DNA of 64,000 bases from Heloderma charlesbogerti (GCA_026122225.1 JANEZZ010001679.1:682001-746000); one strand, 5' to 3'; counted from the stretch's first letter, positions 21,163 through 33,532 are shown. The notes: generated by a model not told the origin, from the letters alone. Program-made: numbers and translations.

Positions 21163-21944
21163 TAGGGATGTATGAAACTCCCCTTACCTGGCTCTGCCGG
21201 GTTCCCCCCGGAAACCTGGCCATCTGGCTCCGCTCCACGGGGATTCCGCGGAGCCACCGGCTGGCTCCGCCAGCAGCCGGGCATCCGGCCGCTGGCTAGC
21301 AGGGACGCAAATGGTGGTGGTCGTAGCTGCCGCCGTTTGCGTCCCTGTAGTCAGCCGTGATAGGCTACGTAAAGACCTACGTAGCCTATCACATCTGGCT
21401 TAACCCCCCCCTGCACGTATGCAAATGGCGGCGGCTACAGCCACCGCCATTTGCGTTCTTTATTTTTGGCTGTCTTAGTCTACGTTAATATTTATGTAGA
21501 CTAAGACAACGAAAATAAGGGGGAACACAAATACCGTCCGCTACACTATTTGTGTTCCCCTTATTTTTGCCATCTTAGTCTATGTAAATATTTACGTAGA
21601 CTAAGACGGCCAAAAATAAGGAACGCAAATGGCGGCGGCCATAGCCGCCGCCATTTGCGTACGCGTTTTTTTTAAAGCCAGACATAATAGGCTACATAAG
21701 TCTTTACGTAGCCTGTCACATCTTGTAAAAAAAAAAAAAAAACCCAACAAGACTGCAAATGGCGACGGCGGCAGCCAGTCGGAAGACCAGCTGCCGCCGC
21801 CGCCCCAGGTAAGTCTTGTCCCGGGGGGGGGGATCCGCAGGGGGGTGAGGGGGTGGCAGGCCATTCCGCCACAGATTTCGGGGGGCCGAATGCACTGGCA
21901 TTCAGCCTCACCGAGATCCATGGCGGAATTCTCTGACATCCCTA
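21163..21944. mobile_element. Complete hairpin-rich hAT-like element
   Basis: Ends TAGGGATGTATGAAAC and AATTCTCTGACATCCCTA. Octamers GGCATCCC (21155-21162) and GGCATCTC (21945-21952) agree at 7 of 8. Outward donor-like words lie at 21182-21189 (inverted) and 21807-21814 (CAGGTAAGT). The core (21353-21725) has ATAGGCTACGT/ACGTAGCCTAT, TAGTCTACG/CGTAGACTA and CAAATGGCGG/CCGCCATTTG palindromes around a centre near 21540. Confidence 0.9.
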
Positions 21945-22079
21945 GGCATCTCACAAACTTGCTATGTGGGTAGCAGAGATCAGATGTATTTGATCAGCAG
22001 ATCAGAGCCCTAAAGAAACAAAAACCTAGCCATAAGAGAGATGTTCTATGGCTTTAAAACAGGAGTAGGGTAGGTCTAT

Positions 22080-22250
22080 TGTGACAGCTAAATGGAACCT
22101 CCATGTTCAGAGGCAAAACTCTTAATGCCTGTTGCAGGGGGAGTGAAGAATAACAGGGAGAGGCCATTGCTTGTGGGTTTTCTGGAAGTATCTGGTTGAC
22201 CTCTGTGGGCAGATGTACTCTTGGTCTGATGAAGGAGGGGTATTTCTAAG
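22080..22250 (+). repeat. CR1-like 3' fragment
   Basis: AAATGGAACCTCCATGTTCAG, GCCATTGCTTGTGGGTTTTC and ATCTGGTTGACC run in the order seen at 38315-38550 and 55190-55465. Degenerate. Bases 22251-22910 hold nothing I recognise. Confidence 0.55.
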
Positions 22251-22910
22251 TCCTAGCCCAGTTAACATAGAAAGTCCCCTCTTGATCAGACCAAGGCTAC
22301 ATCTAGATCAGCATTGCTGTGCCAACTGTGGACAACTGTTTAGGTCAACTTGGTAGACCCAAAGCTGAACCTAGCAGATTTCATAGAATGTGGGACAGAA
22401 AAAGATTCTGTGAGCTGGCTTCCTCATGCCAGTAACTTTGAAAGAGGCCTTCGATAACAGGTGAAGAGAGACTCAGTTATCATTTCTGTTTCTTCTGGTC
22501 AGGTGTAAGCTATTGCTTTCACCATCAGCCTACAAGTGGGGCCACACCTTTGGAAACTACATTTGCAGGATATCCTTCAAGAGCCAAATCTCTTCTCTCA
22601 GCTAATCCACAGCAAACTTTGAAGCCGCTCACCACTGCATTAGAGCTCCTACCAGTTAGTTCTGGTGTCCCTGTCACGGATGTGGTCTGGAACTTGCAGT
22701 GTTTGCTTCATCCTTGTTCCCCTGTGCATGTGCCCACAAACTGCTCCGGAGGATCCCCCAGCACTCTCTGGAGTGGATTTGAGGGGTGGATAGGTCATTG
22801 GCAACACCACTGGTACAACCCTTTGGTTCCTCAGCATCATGGTTCAACTTCCTGTACACTGAGTAACTAAGTTTCTAGCTATATTCTGAGCATTCTGCAT
22901 GAACTCACTT

Positions 22911-23577
22911 AATTCTGCATGAACTCACCTAATACCCTGGTCTCCTCTCGCTTAGACTGCTGTAATGTGCTCTATGTGGGGTTGCCCTTGAAGACAGTTC
23001 AGAAGTTGCAGCTCATGCAGAACACGGCAGCCTGCCTGATTAAAGACCACATCACTCCAGTGCTGAAGGGGTTGCACTGGTTACCATTTGTTTCCTGTGC
23101 CTGATTCAAGGTGTTGGCATTGACCTTTAAAACCCTATATGGTGCCAGCCTAGTCTATCTTAAGGAGTGCCTCTAACGACACCAGGGACACCACTCAACA
23201 AGATCAGCCTTGGATGGCCTTCTCTCTGCCCCATCAGCCAGGACAGCAAGGCTGGTGAGGACTAGGGAGAGGGCCTTTTCTGTGATGGCCCCACTCTGTG
23301 GAATTCCCTCCCTAGTGATCTCCACCATGCCCCCTCTTTGATGAGCTTCCGCTGAGCTTTGAAAACCTGGCTGTTCAGGTGGGCATTTGGGGTGGGTTAG
23401 TTTTTGTTTGTTTGTTTGTTTGTTTTTAGAGCAATGTTGTTTTGTTCAGTTGATTATGTAAATTTGTTGTATTTCATGTTGTTATTTGCACTGTACGCTA
23501 CCTAGAGTAGCCAGGTACGCAGCCAGATGGGCAGCTAATACATCTGATAGATAAATAAATAAATAAATAAATAAAAC
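22911..23577 (+). mobile_element. L2-like LINE 3' portion
   Basis: Plus-strand translation gives [26 protein letters not shown] and LKGLHWLPF, then (after a stop) FKVLALTFKTLYG and RERAFSVMAP: the classic L2 RT C-terminus. The 3' end is (AAATAAAT)n at 23551-23577. Several stops make it non-functional. A near-complete relative in the opposite orientation is at 47566-48165. Confidence 0.85.
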
Positions 23578-24257
23578 AATGTTCCAGGATTATGACTGTT
23601 TAAGCCAAAGTAAATAAAAACCTTTGACTATCCTGTGTTGATGATAGTTCTAGGTCATGTCCCCATCCTGATTTGCTCTCCAACTGAGTGGAACTGGATA
23701 GTGCTAGCCTAATGCCAATGTGTTCACAATTCTCTGCAGGCTCCATAATGTCAGTCCCCAGTGAGTTTGCAGGGTCAGGAAGAAAGATTAATTTATGTAT
23801 TTGAATGTTGTGGTACTGAGGAATTCAGAGCTCCAGCATGCACATATGAGGATGGAGACTCAGTGGTGCAATGAGAATCATCTCTGCTTTGCACATGAGA
23901 CGTTCCCAGTGCTTCTGCCTGGCCTGCAGCAGTTCCACCACAAGGATGATATGTGAGGTGCTTCCAGATGGAGGGCTCCTAGTACTAACACTCAAAAGGC
24001 TTTCTGCAGTGATTCAGTCTTCTTCTTTTCCTTAATAAAAATTTTTTTCTGGTAAGAAAAAAAGATGGAAGTAGCAGGAGCGGGAAAGCACGGCAGGTCT
24101 ATAAATGGAAGACAACATCAACTGCACCTCCCATAAAACTCTGTGAATGAGGCAGTGTGATTGCACCCTAAAAACCTCATTTGGAACCACCCTTGGAAGC
24201 TGTGGGTTCTTCTTTTTTAATGGACTGGATCCAGACTTTGTCATACTTAGCATAAAG
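23578..24257. other. Unassigned non-coding DNA
   Basis: No gene or clear repeat. GTGATTGCACCCTAAA near 24160 resembles one MITE right end, but no left end was found. Confidence 0.35.
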
Positions 24258-24650
24258 TAGGGATGGCAAAAATCTGTAAAGCTCAATTTCATTTTCAGTT
24301 CTCTTTTTTTTTCCCATTCCATCCTGTTTCCACATTGGATTATGATTATTTTTAAGCCTCCATGAAGATTTGCATGTATTTTCATGTGCATTTTGTATAC
24401 ATTTTTAAATGTCTGTATTTTTGCAAATATATACATTTCCCAGTGATTTTCCATGAATACAGTTGTTTTTCTATGCCTTTTTTGCAAGTGCACACCCGTT
24501 GTGCACATTTTTGAAATATATGCATTTTAAATCATTTTTGAAAATATGTGTGTGTGTGTGTGTTTTAGAAGTGCATTGAAATGTACAGATTTTGACAGCA
24601 AACTGTGTTCTGATACATGTTTAGGTTCAGATATGGCAAGTTTTCACTGA
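24258..24650. mobile_element. hAT-like element, AT-rich subfamily, right end lost
   Basis: Starts TAGGGATGGCAAAAATCTG. The interior repeats GTATTTTCATGTGCATTTTG and TTGTGCACATTTTTGAAAT as in 43017-43452. No CATCCCTA end with the octamer GCATAAAG was found before the LTR at 24785. Confidence 0.5.
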
Positions 24651-24784
24651 AATGTGGGAGTGGGGGCAGACTGCAGTGGGAGAACTCGACCACCTAAGCA
24701 TGCTGGCTGGGAAATGCTGGGAGTTGTAGGACTTTTTTTCCCCTTTCTAAACTTGCATAGGGTTGTGCCCTGAAGTAGGGATGC

Positions 24785-25305
24785 TGTCAGGAATGTTTCT
24801 GAGTGCAGGGAGTTAGACAGCACAGCAGTTCAGATTCTGAAGGAGAACCGTCAGACATGGGGGAGGTGGTTTTCCAAACTAGTCCAGATATGAGTAGGCC
24901 TGCTTCTCAGGTTACAAATGTCCAGATGGCTGAGCATGAGGGTCCCTCCTCACCCCCACCCCCATGAGAGGCAGTGAACAGGAGGAGGTGGGGTCTGGGG
25001 AATATGACCTAATAGAGGCCACATGCAGACACAGAGCAAAGAGAGAAAAGGCAGGGGCGGAACTTAGATGGTGTACCTGATTGGCCTTGCATGAAAAGTG
25101 GCACTCAGAGGCCTCACGAGAAGAGAGGGACCTCGCCCCTTAAGTTAGGCTAGCCAGACTACCTCCCTCTTCAAATGGCGGGCAACTCTCTTAAATCCCA
25201 TTTGAATCCCCTGAAAGCATTCCTTTGTAAATGGAGAGTCTTTGATAATTTGGTCTCTATATGTTTGGGCATTGAAGTATAGTGGGGGCCAAGGGAATCC
25301 TGACA
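24785..25305 (+). mobile_element. Solo LTR
   Basis: TGTCAGGAATG... to ...GGGAATCCTGACA, with GATGC and GATGT outside (4 of 5). Early part CAGTTCAGATTCTGAAGGAG parallels the AGTTCTGATTCTGAGG segment in the LTRs at 25887 and 41272, and the end (GGGGGCCAAGGGAATCCTGACA-like) parallels theirs. No internal retroelement genes flank it. More diverged than the other two. Confidence 0.6.
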
Positions 25306-25574
25306 GATGTGCAGTGAGAATCAGCAAAACTCCCATCCTGGCAAGAAAAAAACAAAACAATACTTTTCCATTTCATTTCTTTAGTGACTGTTTGTACTGA
25401 TCACTGTTCATGCAGGGATGTTGTCCTGTCTTGTGGTGCTGAAGAAAGAGAAACATCCTCAAGTTCCCTTGTTAGTCAGGAGGCTCTTATGATCTTCTGG
25501 TGCCATGCTGCACTGTGATCCTCTTCTTGGGTGGCCTGAGAAGAAATACATTTCTTCTCTGGGGTAATATAATG

Positions 25575-25622
25575 GTGTGTGTGTGTGTGTGTGTGTGTGT
25601 GCATGTGTGTGTGTGCACACGC
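25575..25622. repeat. (GT)n microsatellite
   Basis: Interrupted GT/CA tract with CATG breaks. Confidence 0.95.
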
Positions 25623-25886
25623 ATGCATGTGGAGGGAGGCCAGGGCCAGATTGCAATGGGAAAACTTCACTCTCTAAGCATTGATGAAATACGGGGTAAG
25701 CCGCAGCCTGCAAACAAGCTGAGAAGTAACTTGCTTATAGATCAGCCCTAGTTTGATTCTCTCCCCTGGCATTTAAAGCCATTTGTTCTTGTCCTCTCCA
25801 GAGCAGCCAAATTCAATATGATCATGCCCCCCCACCCCCAGAATTTTGATCTTAATGTAAAAAGGGAGATTTTTTAGCAGGAACAA

Positions 25887-26496
25887 TGTCAGGATGCCCC
25901 TGTTGCCTACCGAATCCTCCAATAGCAAGAATCAACACTCAGACAAAAGGGCTGCTTTCCAAGGCTTTAATTCCATTTATCCTAATGCAGCATACAGATG
26001 CTAATTGCTTGAGACTCAGAGGAACTACAAAGGAACATCCATCTAGGGGTTTCTAAGGGTTAGGACTTCAGTTGATCTCTGTTTGGGAAAAATGCGGCAA
26101 CACTCTGAACTTAAGAGGTGGGAGGGGAAGATCTCCCCCTCTTCCATGATGCTTCTGGGTACAGCTGTTGACATCAAGCCAATCGGGCTGAGTGCCAAAG
26201 CTTGGCCCCTGCAATCTCTCTTGTATGGCCTTGTAGGCCCCTTCCAACCCTTCTATTCTACTATTCTATGATTCTCACTTGTGCCTGCGGCTGTGCCTCA
26301 CATCTAAAAGCTCAAGTTGTCCCTCCCTTTCCATGCCTGGGTCACTGTCGCTCCCAGGGATGTCAGTGGGAGAGGGGAGGCCCCCCCCTCCAACTGTGCC
26401 TCTGAAGTCAGAGAGAGTTCCTCCCCCATGAATTGTATCTCCTCCTCAGAATCAGAGCTGCCTTGGGATTCTGTGGGCTCAGATACAACCCTGACA
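25887..26496 (-). mobile_element. Solo LTR with a CR1 piece inside
   Basis: On the minus strand it starts TGTCAGGGTTGTATCTGAGC and ends GGGGCATCCTGACA. Outside are AACAA and AACAG (4 of 5 bases, the usual 5-bp duplication). An AATTAAAGCC poly(A)-like signal near 25970 matches the AATAAAGC position of the LTR at 41272. A plus-strand CR1 terminus (CCTTGTAGGCCCCTTCCAACC, TCTATGATTCT) lies at 26218-26276. Solo state implies loss of the coding part by LTR-LTR recombination. Confidence 0.75.
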
Positions 26497-26501
26497 AACA
26501 G

Positions 26502-29030
26502 CTTCTCTCATCACTGCAGCACAATTATGGGAGAAGTTGCCCTTGCTGACATTGCTATCACCTTCACAACAATTCAAGGGACACTGTTCTTCTCTCAAAG
26601 TCAATCTGCCAATGCCATCATGGACATGACATTCAATACTTTGATTAGCCCAAATAGCTCCACAGATGGGAGCCCTGAGCATTGTGTCAACTAATCTCTG
26701 AATAACTTTTTAATAACCACTTTATTTCAGGTTTCCTCCCCCCCACACACACACTGGTACCATCAGCCACTTTTGGGAATCAGGTCAGGCAAATTTCATT
26801 TCTGCTAACACACATATCGCTATAGATCCTCCAAAATGAAACATGCCGCTTCTCTAGCATTGTGAACTGTGACCGATTCATTTCATTTAAGGTGCAGAGT
26901 AGTTTTAAAATATATTCTGCCCCATTGGCCAAATGCAGCTCTCACACATTCCACCGCTGCTGTTTTGTGAGTGCTCAGCAGAATCCCATGGTCAGTCTTG
27001 ATCAAAGGGAAGAAAATAATGTAACAACCTCTCCTAATATTACCAGCAGCTGCCGGACTTCTAGAGTATATTTTTAAAGAGCTTTACAAATTTAATCTGG
27101 GGCCAGGCTTGGCTCATAATGATCCTGGGGCCCTGTTGTCTTGATCATTAATAGGATTAATGTTAAAACACTAACAAGCCATTGTGAGTGGAAAAGGGGG
27201 AAATAAGGAGATGAGACACACGTGATTGGAGTCAAACTGGGCCACATTTATTTATCAATCTGCAAATGGGAAGACTTGGACGGGCAACTAATCTGCACCA
27301 CCCACTAGCTAGGCACTGTTACTGTAATGGACAAAAACACTCAAAGCCTGTAGAGTGGTGTCGCAGCTCGCCACCCTCCAGGACTACCCCTTTTGTGGGA
27401 GGTGGGCCTTCCCCTGCCACCCCCTCCTGGGCCACAAAACACTGGGTGGGTGAGGTGAGTTGGCCTCACAGGTAACTCATATCCCCCCACTGCACCGTGA
27501 AACCCAGAGCAGGCGGCCTCAGGAATCACCTGTCACCAAATTGACAGGTGCCTCTGAATGCTCACCATCCCTGTTCTCAGCAGCAGTGCCCATCCCTAGC
27601 AGCTCACCTGGAGAAATGTGACCAGATAGAGCTAATCATCAGATAAGGCCAAATTCACCTAATGGGCACACCCAACCTCACTTACGGTGTGAAGTAGGTG
27701 AAAAGATGCACAGCCCCAGCCAATCAGACTGTGAGCCAAAAATTCCTACTCAGCCCCCAAAAGGGTGACCAGCAAAACCCACACTGTGTAAGGGAGGGAG
27801 GGAGAGAGGGAGCTGCATGTCCAAGAGGCATTGGGGAGGGACTTGGAGAGCTAAAAGTGCCTCTTGGGCCCTTCCCACCCCCAGTGGTACCACCAGAGAC
27901 TGCCAGTGGTGGTCAAACACATCTCCCTTTTCCCTCACCACTGGCAATGCCCCCCCCTCACATGGCCGGGCAAACCGGATGAGGGGTAGGACATATCTTT
28001 TGCCAAACACAGCAGCATAGCAGCTCAATAAACTCCCTGTTCAGGCTTTCTGCCTGGGACTGCGGAACAAGGAGTTTGTTGACAATACCTCAACGACCAT
28101 CTCCTTCCACATGAATTTAGCTTCTCACTTACATCATCTATGTATGCGTCTCAACATCAGGTGTTTTAGACAGTTACACAAGGCAGGGTCTTGTCATTGG
28201 TGGCAACTAAACTGTGGAATCCTTTATGGAGAAACCTGCCTGCCTCCCTTATTACTGGAGTTCAGGTGACAAGTTAAGAATCTCCTTTTTCATTCGGGAA
28301 CAGCAGATAACCTGTTGTCCCTGTGCACTACCTGGTTTTGCTGTGTTCTTAACTGTTGTTTTAAAGATGTTTGTTTTGTAGCCAGTGCTAAGTAGCTAAT
28401 AATTCCATCTGTATGAAATATACCCTCCAAACAATTGTTAAGGCATGATACAACTGGCAAATGCATTGTAGCCCCGCCCTTGAAATCTGGAGACACTTGG
28501 TCAAAGTATTATTGGACTATAGACTCAGTAGGTAAGTTTGAGCAAGGCACTACCTTCCAGCTTCAGGTCCCCTTATGTAAAATCGAAACGTGAGTCATTA
28601 GCATCGGTGCAAAGTTGTGTAGATGAACCAGACAAGGACTTCAATCTAACAGTCCACAAGAAGTGGTCAGCTATGATAGTATCAATCAACTCTTGAAAGT
28701 GGAGGGAAACTAGGGTCCTGAGTTTAGTCACAAAACCCCACCCCTCCTCAAATAGTTTATTTGTACCACAAATCTTCCTGCATTGTCCACCTGTTGGCAG
28801 ATGTGTATATGCTATTTCCCATATGAAAAAAAAATAATACACACATCATGAGAGTGATTGTAAGTCATTACAATATGTTCAGAGGTCTATGATTATTCTT
28901 GTTGGTGGTCATCAGTGACCATTCCCTAAAGCAATACACAGCTCACTCTAGTAGATCTTCCTGGGCTATTGCCAATCTGTCTGTGGGACTAATATGGGCA
29001 AACCCATATATTTCAGTTTTCTCACTTTTC
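26502..29030. other. Long tract without recognised elements
   Basis: No host exon or named transposon found. 27080-27200 (TGATCATTAATAGGATTAATG, ACAAGCCATTGTGAG) is low-repeat and could be conserved. A CATCCCTA word at 27590-27598 looks like a hAT-like right end without a partner. 27898-27950 holds a small hairpin with TGCCAGTGGT/ACCACTGGCA arms. No frame stands out. Confidence 0.35.
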
Positions 29031-29038
29031 CAGCCTTC

Positions 29039-29226
29039 AGTTAATGGAACCAATTACCTGGGGAGGTGGTGGGCTCTCCCACACTGGAGGCCTTCAAGAC
29101 GAGGCTGGACAGCCATTTGTCAGGGATGCTCTGAGTCTGACTTGGATTCCTGCATTGAGCAGGGGGTTGGACTCGATGGCCTTGTAGGCCCCTTCCAACC
29201 CTACTATACTATTATATGATTCTATA
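29039..29226 (+). repeat. CR1 LINE 3' end
   Basis: GGAACCAATTACCTGGGGAG, GGCTCTCCCACACTGGAGG, GGGTTGGACTCGATGGCC and TATATGATTCTAT in order: the plus-strand CR1 terminus, parallel to 30515-31034. Confidence 0.85.
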
Positions 29227-29324
29227 ATCCCTCCCACTCCTGCATCAATTTGTGCTTTTTCTTTATGAAATGCAGCCTGGGAAATTCTATACATTTTTTT
29301 ATATATAAAATTCTATACATTTTT

Positions 29325-29790
29325 TCAGGTTACCTGAAGGATCGCCTCCTCCCATATGTGCCTGCCTGGACCTTAAGATCATCATCAGCGGCCCTTCTCC
29401 GTGAGCCCCTGCCAAAGGAAGTGAGGCGGGTGGCTACTAGGAGGAGGGCTTTTTCTGTTGTGGCACCCCGGCTCTGGAATGAGCTCCCTAGTGAGGTTCG
29501 CCTGGCGCCTACATTGTATTCCTTTCAGCGCCAGGTGAAGACCTTTTTATTTTCCCAGGCATTTTAGCATTTTAGCTTTCTAAATTTTTATCTTTGCTGT
29601 TTTAAATCTGTATTTTAAACTCCTGCACTGCTGCTAGGTTTTATTGTGGTTGTATTGTTATATTGTGGTTTTAATGTTCTGTATATTTTAAACTGTTTTA
29701 TTGTGTGTTGTTTGGTTTTAATTTTTGTGAACTGCCCAGAGAGCTTCGGCGATTGGGCGGTATAGGAATGAAATAAATAAATAAATAAAT
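29325..29790 (+). mobile_element. L2-like LINE 3' end (best-preserved coding remnant)
   Basis: Frame reads GYLKDRLLPYVPAW, LPKEVRRVATRRRAFSVVAP, RLWNELPSEVRLAPTLYSF and RQVKTFLFSQAF, the C-terminal end of an L2-type RT polyprotein, ending in a stop near 29567. Then comes an AT-rich 3' UTR, the tail TGAACTGCCCAGAGAGC, TTGGGCGGTATAGGAATG and (AAATAAAT)n. 5'-truncated. Confidence 0.85.
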
Positions 29791-29794
29791 TTTT

Positions 29795-30124
29795 GTATGC
29801 ATTTTAACTAACATACACACTTTTGTGTGTACTTTTGCCTAATACGCACATTTTTTTGCAAGCCATTTTCCTTTATGTAATGCTTTTCCCATTATAAACA
29901 TGGGGTGGGGTTTTTTGTTTTTTGTTTTGTTTTTGCACATGAACCCCTAATCTTTGTATTTTTCTTTGCATTTGCGATGCAGTTCAGGCAATTGCATCAC
30001 AAATTCCAGAACAGTGCAAATATCAATGGACAACTGTGTTCTGGTTTGCATTCTGATTCGGGAAGTGTGAATTTGGCAAGTTTGTATCAATATACAAATT
30101 GAACAAAATTCTTTCCAATCCCTA
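29795..30124. mobile_element. hAT-like element, AT-rich subfamily, right part
   Basis: TGTGTACTTTTGCCTAATACG, TGCAAGCCATTTTCC and a right end TTTCCAATCCCTA. The left end was not found; it may lie left of the CR1 and L2 insertions, near 28990, but the TSD does not confirm it. Confidence 0.4.
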
Positions 30125-30514
30125 CTGTGGGGTTCAGCTGCACAATGGCATTGAGAAATTCCTCTAGTCCTTAATCAAGACGATGGTTTCTCGTGAAGGT
30201 CCTTGGATGTCTGACTCAAATCAAAACCACTAAATTCATTTTAGGTCATATTCAGTGGCAGCTCTACTCTGTATGTAAAACTGGTTTCAGGATATGCATC
30301 CCAGCAACTTGCAGTTCCTTGGGAGATTAGGGAATCAGAAATCCATGCAGATCACCATTGTTCTGTGGGTTCTTCCCATGTTTCTTCCCATTCATACATC
30401 TGGCTATTTGTATTCTGCACCAACAGGAAAGATGCAGGGGGGGACAGAACTAAGGAGAATCATTATAGGTGTTAATGCAATAGCTTAAACAGAAGTCACA
30501 TGTGCAATGTTTAG

Positions 30515-31034
30515 GCATGATCTTGAGCACTGTGTGCAGTTCTGGGAACCACACTTAAGAAGGATGCAGACAAATGGGAAAAAGGTTCACAGGAGGGCAA
30601 CAAAGATGATCAGGGGACTGGAAACAAGGCCATATAAGGAGACTGAAAGAACTGGGCATGTTTAGCCTTGAGAAGAGAAGACTGTGGGGAGATATGATTG
30701 CGCTCTTCAAGTACTTGAAAGGTTGTCATAGAGAGGAAGGCCAGGATCTCTTCTCAATCATCCCAGAGTGCAGGACACGGGATAATGGGCTCAAGTTACA
30801 GGAAGCCAGATTCCAGATGAACATCAGGAAAAACTGCCTGACTGTTAAGAGCGATACAACAATGGAACCAATTCCCTTGGGAGGTAGTAGGCTCTCCCAC
30901 ACTGGAGTCATTCAAGACAAGGCTGGACAGCCATCTGTCAGGGATGCCCTGACCTGGATTCCTGCATTGAGCAGGGGGTTGAACTCGATGGTCTTAATGG
31001 CCCCTTCCAACCCTACTATTGTATGATTCTATGA
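30515..31034 (+). mobile_element. CR1 LINE 3' portion
   Basis: Frame gives FSLEKRRLWGDMIALFKYLKG, then NGLKLQEARFQMNIRKNCLT and, after a shift, the downstream CR1 C-terminus. Ends GTATGATTCTATGA, the CR1 terminus. A copy in the other orientation with a cleaner frame is at 36689-37196. 5'-truncated and inactive. Confidence 0.9.
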
Positions 31035-31632
31035 ACTAAAATGGAGCCAGCAGTGGGCTGTGGGATCATTATATGGATATAGTATCAACTATCTATTTGT
31101 CTCACTGTAATTCAGAATTAGCACAAATCCATAATAAGACTGAGCGACTTTGCATAAGCATCTAATCCATACTTGCTAAATTTCTATACTTTTCTTTATT
31201 CAACTTGTTTTCTTGTCACACATAGATAATATTGAGCTTTTTATCACTCATGCTGCATCAATGAAATGTCTCAGATCTGTGTGCATGGCTTATCTGCATT
31301 GTCGTCACTGGCCAAATGGGTCTCCAATTGCCAAAAAGAAGTCATGTGGCTCATAACTTTGCTGCTGCTTCCTAAGAATTAATGGGATGATAGGATCATT
31401 CTGCACATGTCTTTCTGTTTGCAATGCAATGGAATAATGTTAACCAGGGAACATATTATAAATAGATAGTGCTAGGCTGGCTATTTTGAGCTGCATGAGT
31501 TGCTGTTTTCTTGGATTACTCTCATATTGAATAAGCACTGACAACTCCCCTCCCATTCCATTCATGGCTGCAGCATTTTTTTAATTGATTTTTCCAAAGT
31601 GACAATGCACAGTAAGAAATTTAAGCACACCA
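31035..31632. other. Unassigned non-coding DNA
   Basis: Nothing recognised between the CR1 and the small MITE. Confidence 0.35.
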
Positions 31633-31640
31633 GATGTGAG

Positions 31641-31828
31641 TAGGGATGTGAGAATCCACCAAAAGATGGCCACTCACATGGAGGAGCAGGCAGCTGTGGC
31701 ACACTCTTGGACAGCTCACCAAGCCTTCCAGGGGCTCGCACAGCCTGGCTTGCATGAGCAGGTGGCAGCGAGCGGCCGCTGCTCAAACACCCGCTGAGCA
31801 TGGACTCCCATGGGTCCACCCATCCCTA
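31641..31828. mobile_element. Short hAT-like MITE (188 bp)
   Basis: TAGGGATGTGAGAATCC...GGGTCCACCCATCCCTA with octamers GATGTGAG and CATGTGAG (7 of 8). GC-rich interior; no hairpin chain and no frame. Confidence 0.75.
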
Positions 31829-31836
31829 CATGTGAG

Positions 31837-33363
31837 TCAATTTCTTTACAGCCTTTCTGATCAATCAGGATCTCTATTTGGTACAAGCAAGTTTATCTGA
31901 GAACGTTGTCAGTCATCATCCTAACAGATCACCCCACAGAGTTCCGTGTGTCTTAGCAGTTTGTCATGTATTCTTCTCAGTATTCACAAATTCAGTAAAT
32001 GGATACCAAATTCCATTTTTTAAAAACGTCAATTTCTACTTGCCCTCTTTGTACCCTGTCATTGTTTAGTGAGCTTCTCCATTAGTGGAAAGTCCCATTA
32101 TTTTCCTGTTACCATATTATAAGAGAAAGCTCATTTGCTGATTACTAGTTAGCAGTTATGACCATCCTCACTGCTGTACAGAAAAAAAGTCAGGTGCTTT
32201 TTATGTCTTATTTGTGCATTAGAGTCCATGTAAAGAGACAGTAGTCCTAGTTTTGCAGATAGCACTGTATCTTCTTTTGTGACCTCACTGGTGAAGCAAA
32301 GACCTGAACCCAAAACCTTTTAACCAGTGAGCAATCCCACCATATATGCAGGTAGGTGCCTCCAGTAAGTTGCTCCACACCTTCAGTGACTAGGGTTCAC
32401 ATCACAACTGAAATAGCTGTACTTTACATGTGTGAAATACCATCTATGCTTCATCTTCAATGCATGTTAATTCACTGTATGTGACAGAAACTTCTGGAGC
32501 CCGCTGTTCTGAGCTGATAGTGCAATTCAGGTCTTTTTCATGAATTACATTATCATTTAAATATTTATTTAAATATGTGGCTGCATTTAAATATGGATGA
32601 CATTCTTTCCACTTCTATACTAGTTCCATTCTTTCAACAGTTTTAGAGACCTCAAGTTGCCTACCATGTAACTGGATGACACCTTTTTACTGTTGCTGTT
32701 GGGTAGACAGCATCATGTTACACCTCTTGACAGTATTTGATATAACCCTTGTACCCTCCTCCCATTCTATTCATGTGGGCAGCCAACTCATACATTCTCA
32801 CTGGAAACTATGCTAAATCATCATGTAACAGAATTCCCAGTGATATTTTAAATAGTTTTCTAATGAAATGGGTAGCTAGCTACTGAATGCAGTGGCTTGC
32901 CCTTGTTTGATGAGGAAAGAAGAAGAAGAAGAAGAAGAAGAGATGGAGACTACTCACCACTTTGTAAAATAGTATCTACCAGCCTGAAGGTGTTGCATCC
33001 TTGGTGGGAATCAAAAGTCTTGTGACATGAAGGGTAATTAAAAAGATGGAGACCACTTGACCACCCTGTGAACTTGTGAGTACCCCATCCCTAACCTAGC
33101 ACACCTAACCTCCCAAACACTCCCTTCCTATCAATCCTATCTAAAACCAAGCTCCATTCCTGCAGCCATGTTTGAGAAGGATGGGGCAGCCTCTGAAACA
33201 CTGTGTCTTCCTACTTTATTATTGCATATGATTGCTTAAGCACAACATAGTCATAGCTGTTGTCCCTGAGCTATTCAACCTAAAAGTTATGGAAAGATGA
33301 AAGAGTTTGTCATTTGATGTTTCAGTATCTCCCACTAGTATGGCTTGATTGCAGATTTTCAGT
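31837..33363. other. Low-repeat non-coding DNA
   Basis: No transposon recognised in about 1.5 kb apart from a short (GAA)n at 32927-32941. The open frames are short and unremarkable. Confidence 0.35.
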
Positions 33364-33445
33364 CTTAAGATCATAGATCATACAACCGTAGGGTTGAAGG
33401 GGCTACAAGTCCATTGAGTCCAACCCCCTGCTCAATGCAGGAAGC
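33364..33445 (-). repeat. CR1 LINE 3' end
   Basis: ATCATAGATCATACAACCG, GGGTTGAAGGGGCTAC, TCCAACCCCCTGCTCAATGC: inverse CR1 terminus, abutting the 5S-like piece. Confidence 0.7.
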
Positions 33446-33451
33446 CTGAGT

Positions 33452-33532
33452 CCCAGGTGGTCTACCATCCAAGTACTAACCAGGGCTGACTCTGCTTAGC
33501 TTCTGAGATGAGATGAGATCAGGCACATCCAG
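33452..33532 (-). pseudogene. 5S rRNA-derived fragment
   Basis: The inverse strand of 5S rRNA is plain: GGTCTACCATCCAAGTACTA, ACCAGG, CTGACTCTGCTTAGCTTC and GAGATGAGATGAGATCAGGC. About 65-70 bases match the 5S internal region with few changes. The 5' end is roughly present and the 3' part absent, so it cannot make a functional 5S rRNA. It is either a 5S pseudogene or the head of a 5S-derived SINE (SINE3 or AmnSINE type). Confidence 0.75.

Noticed and set aside
24155..24172. GTGATTGCACCC followed by TAA as a Harbinger-like right end
   Set aside because: No left end found nearby.
24032..24508. 158-codon minus-strand frame
   Set aside because: It runs into an AT-rich hAT-like element and shows no protein family.
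27266..27598. CATCCCTA at 27591-27598 as the right end of a hAT-like element
   Set aside because: No left end with a matching octamer (GCAGCTCA) in the preceding 1.5 kb.
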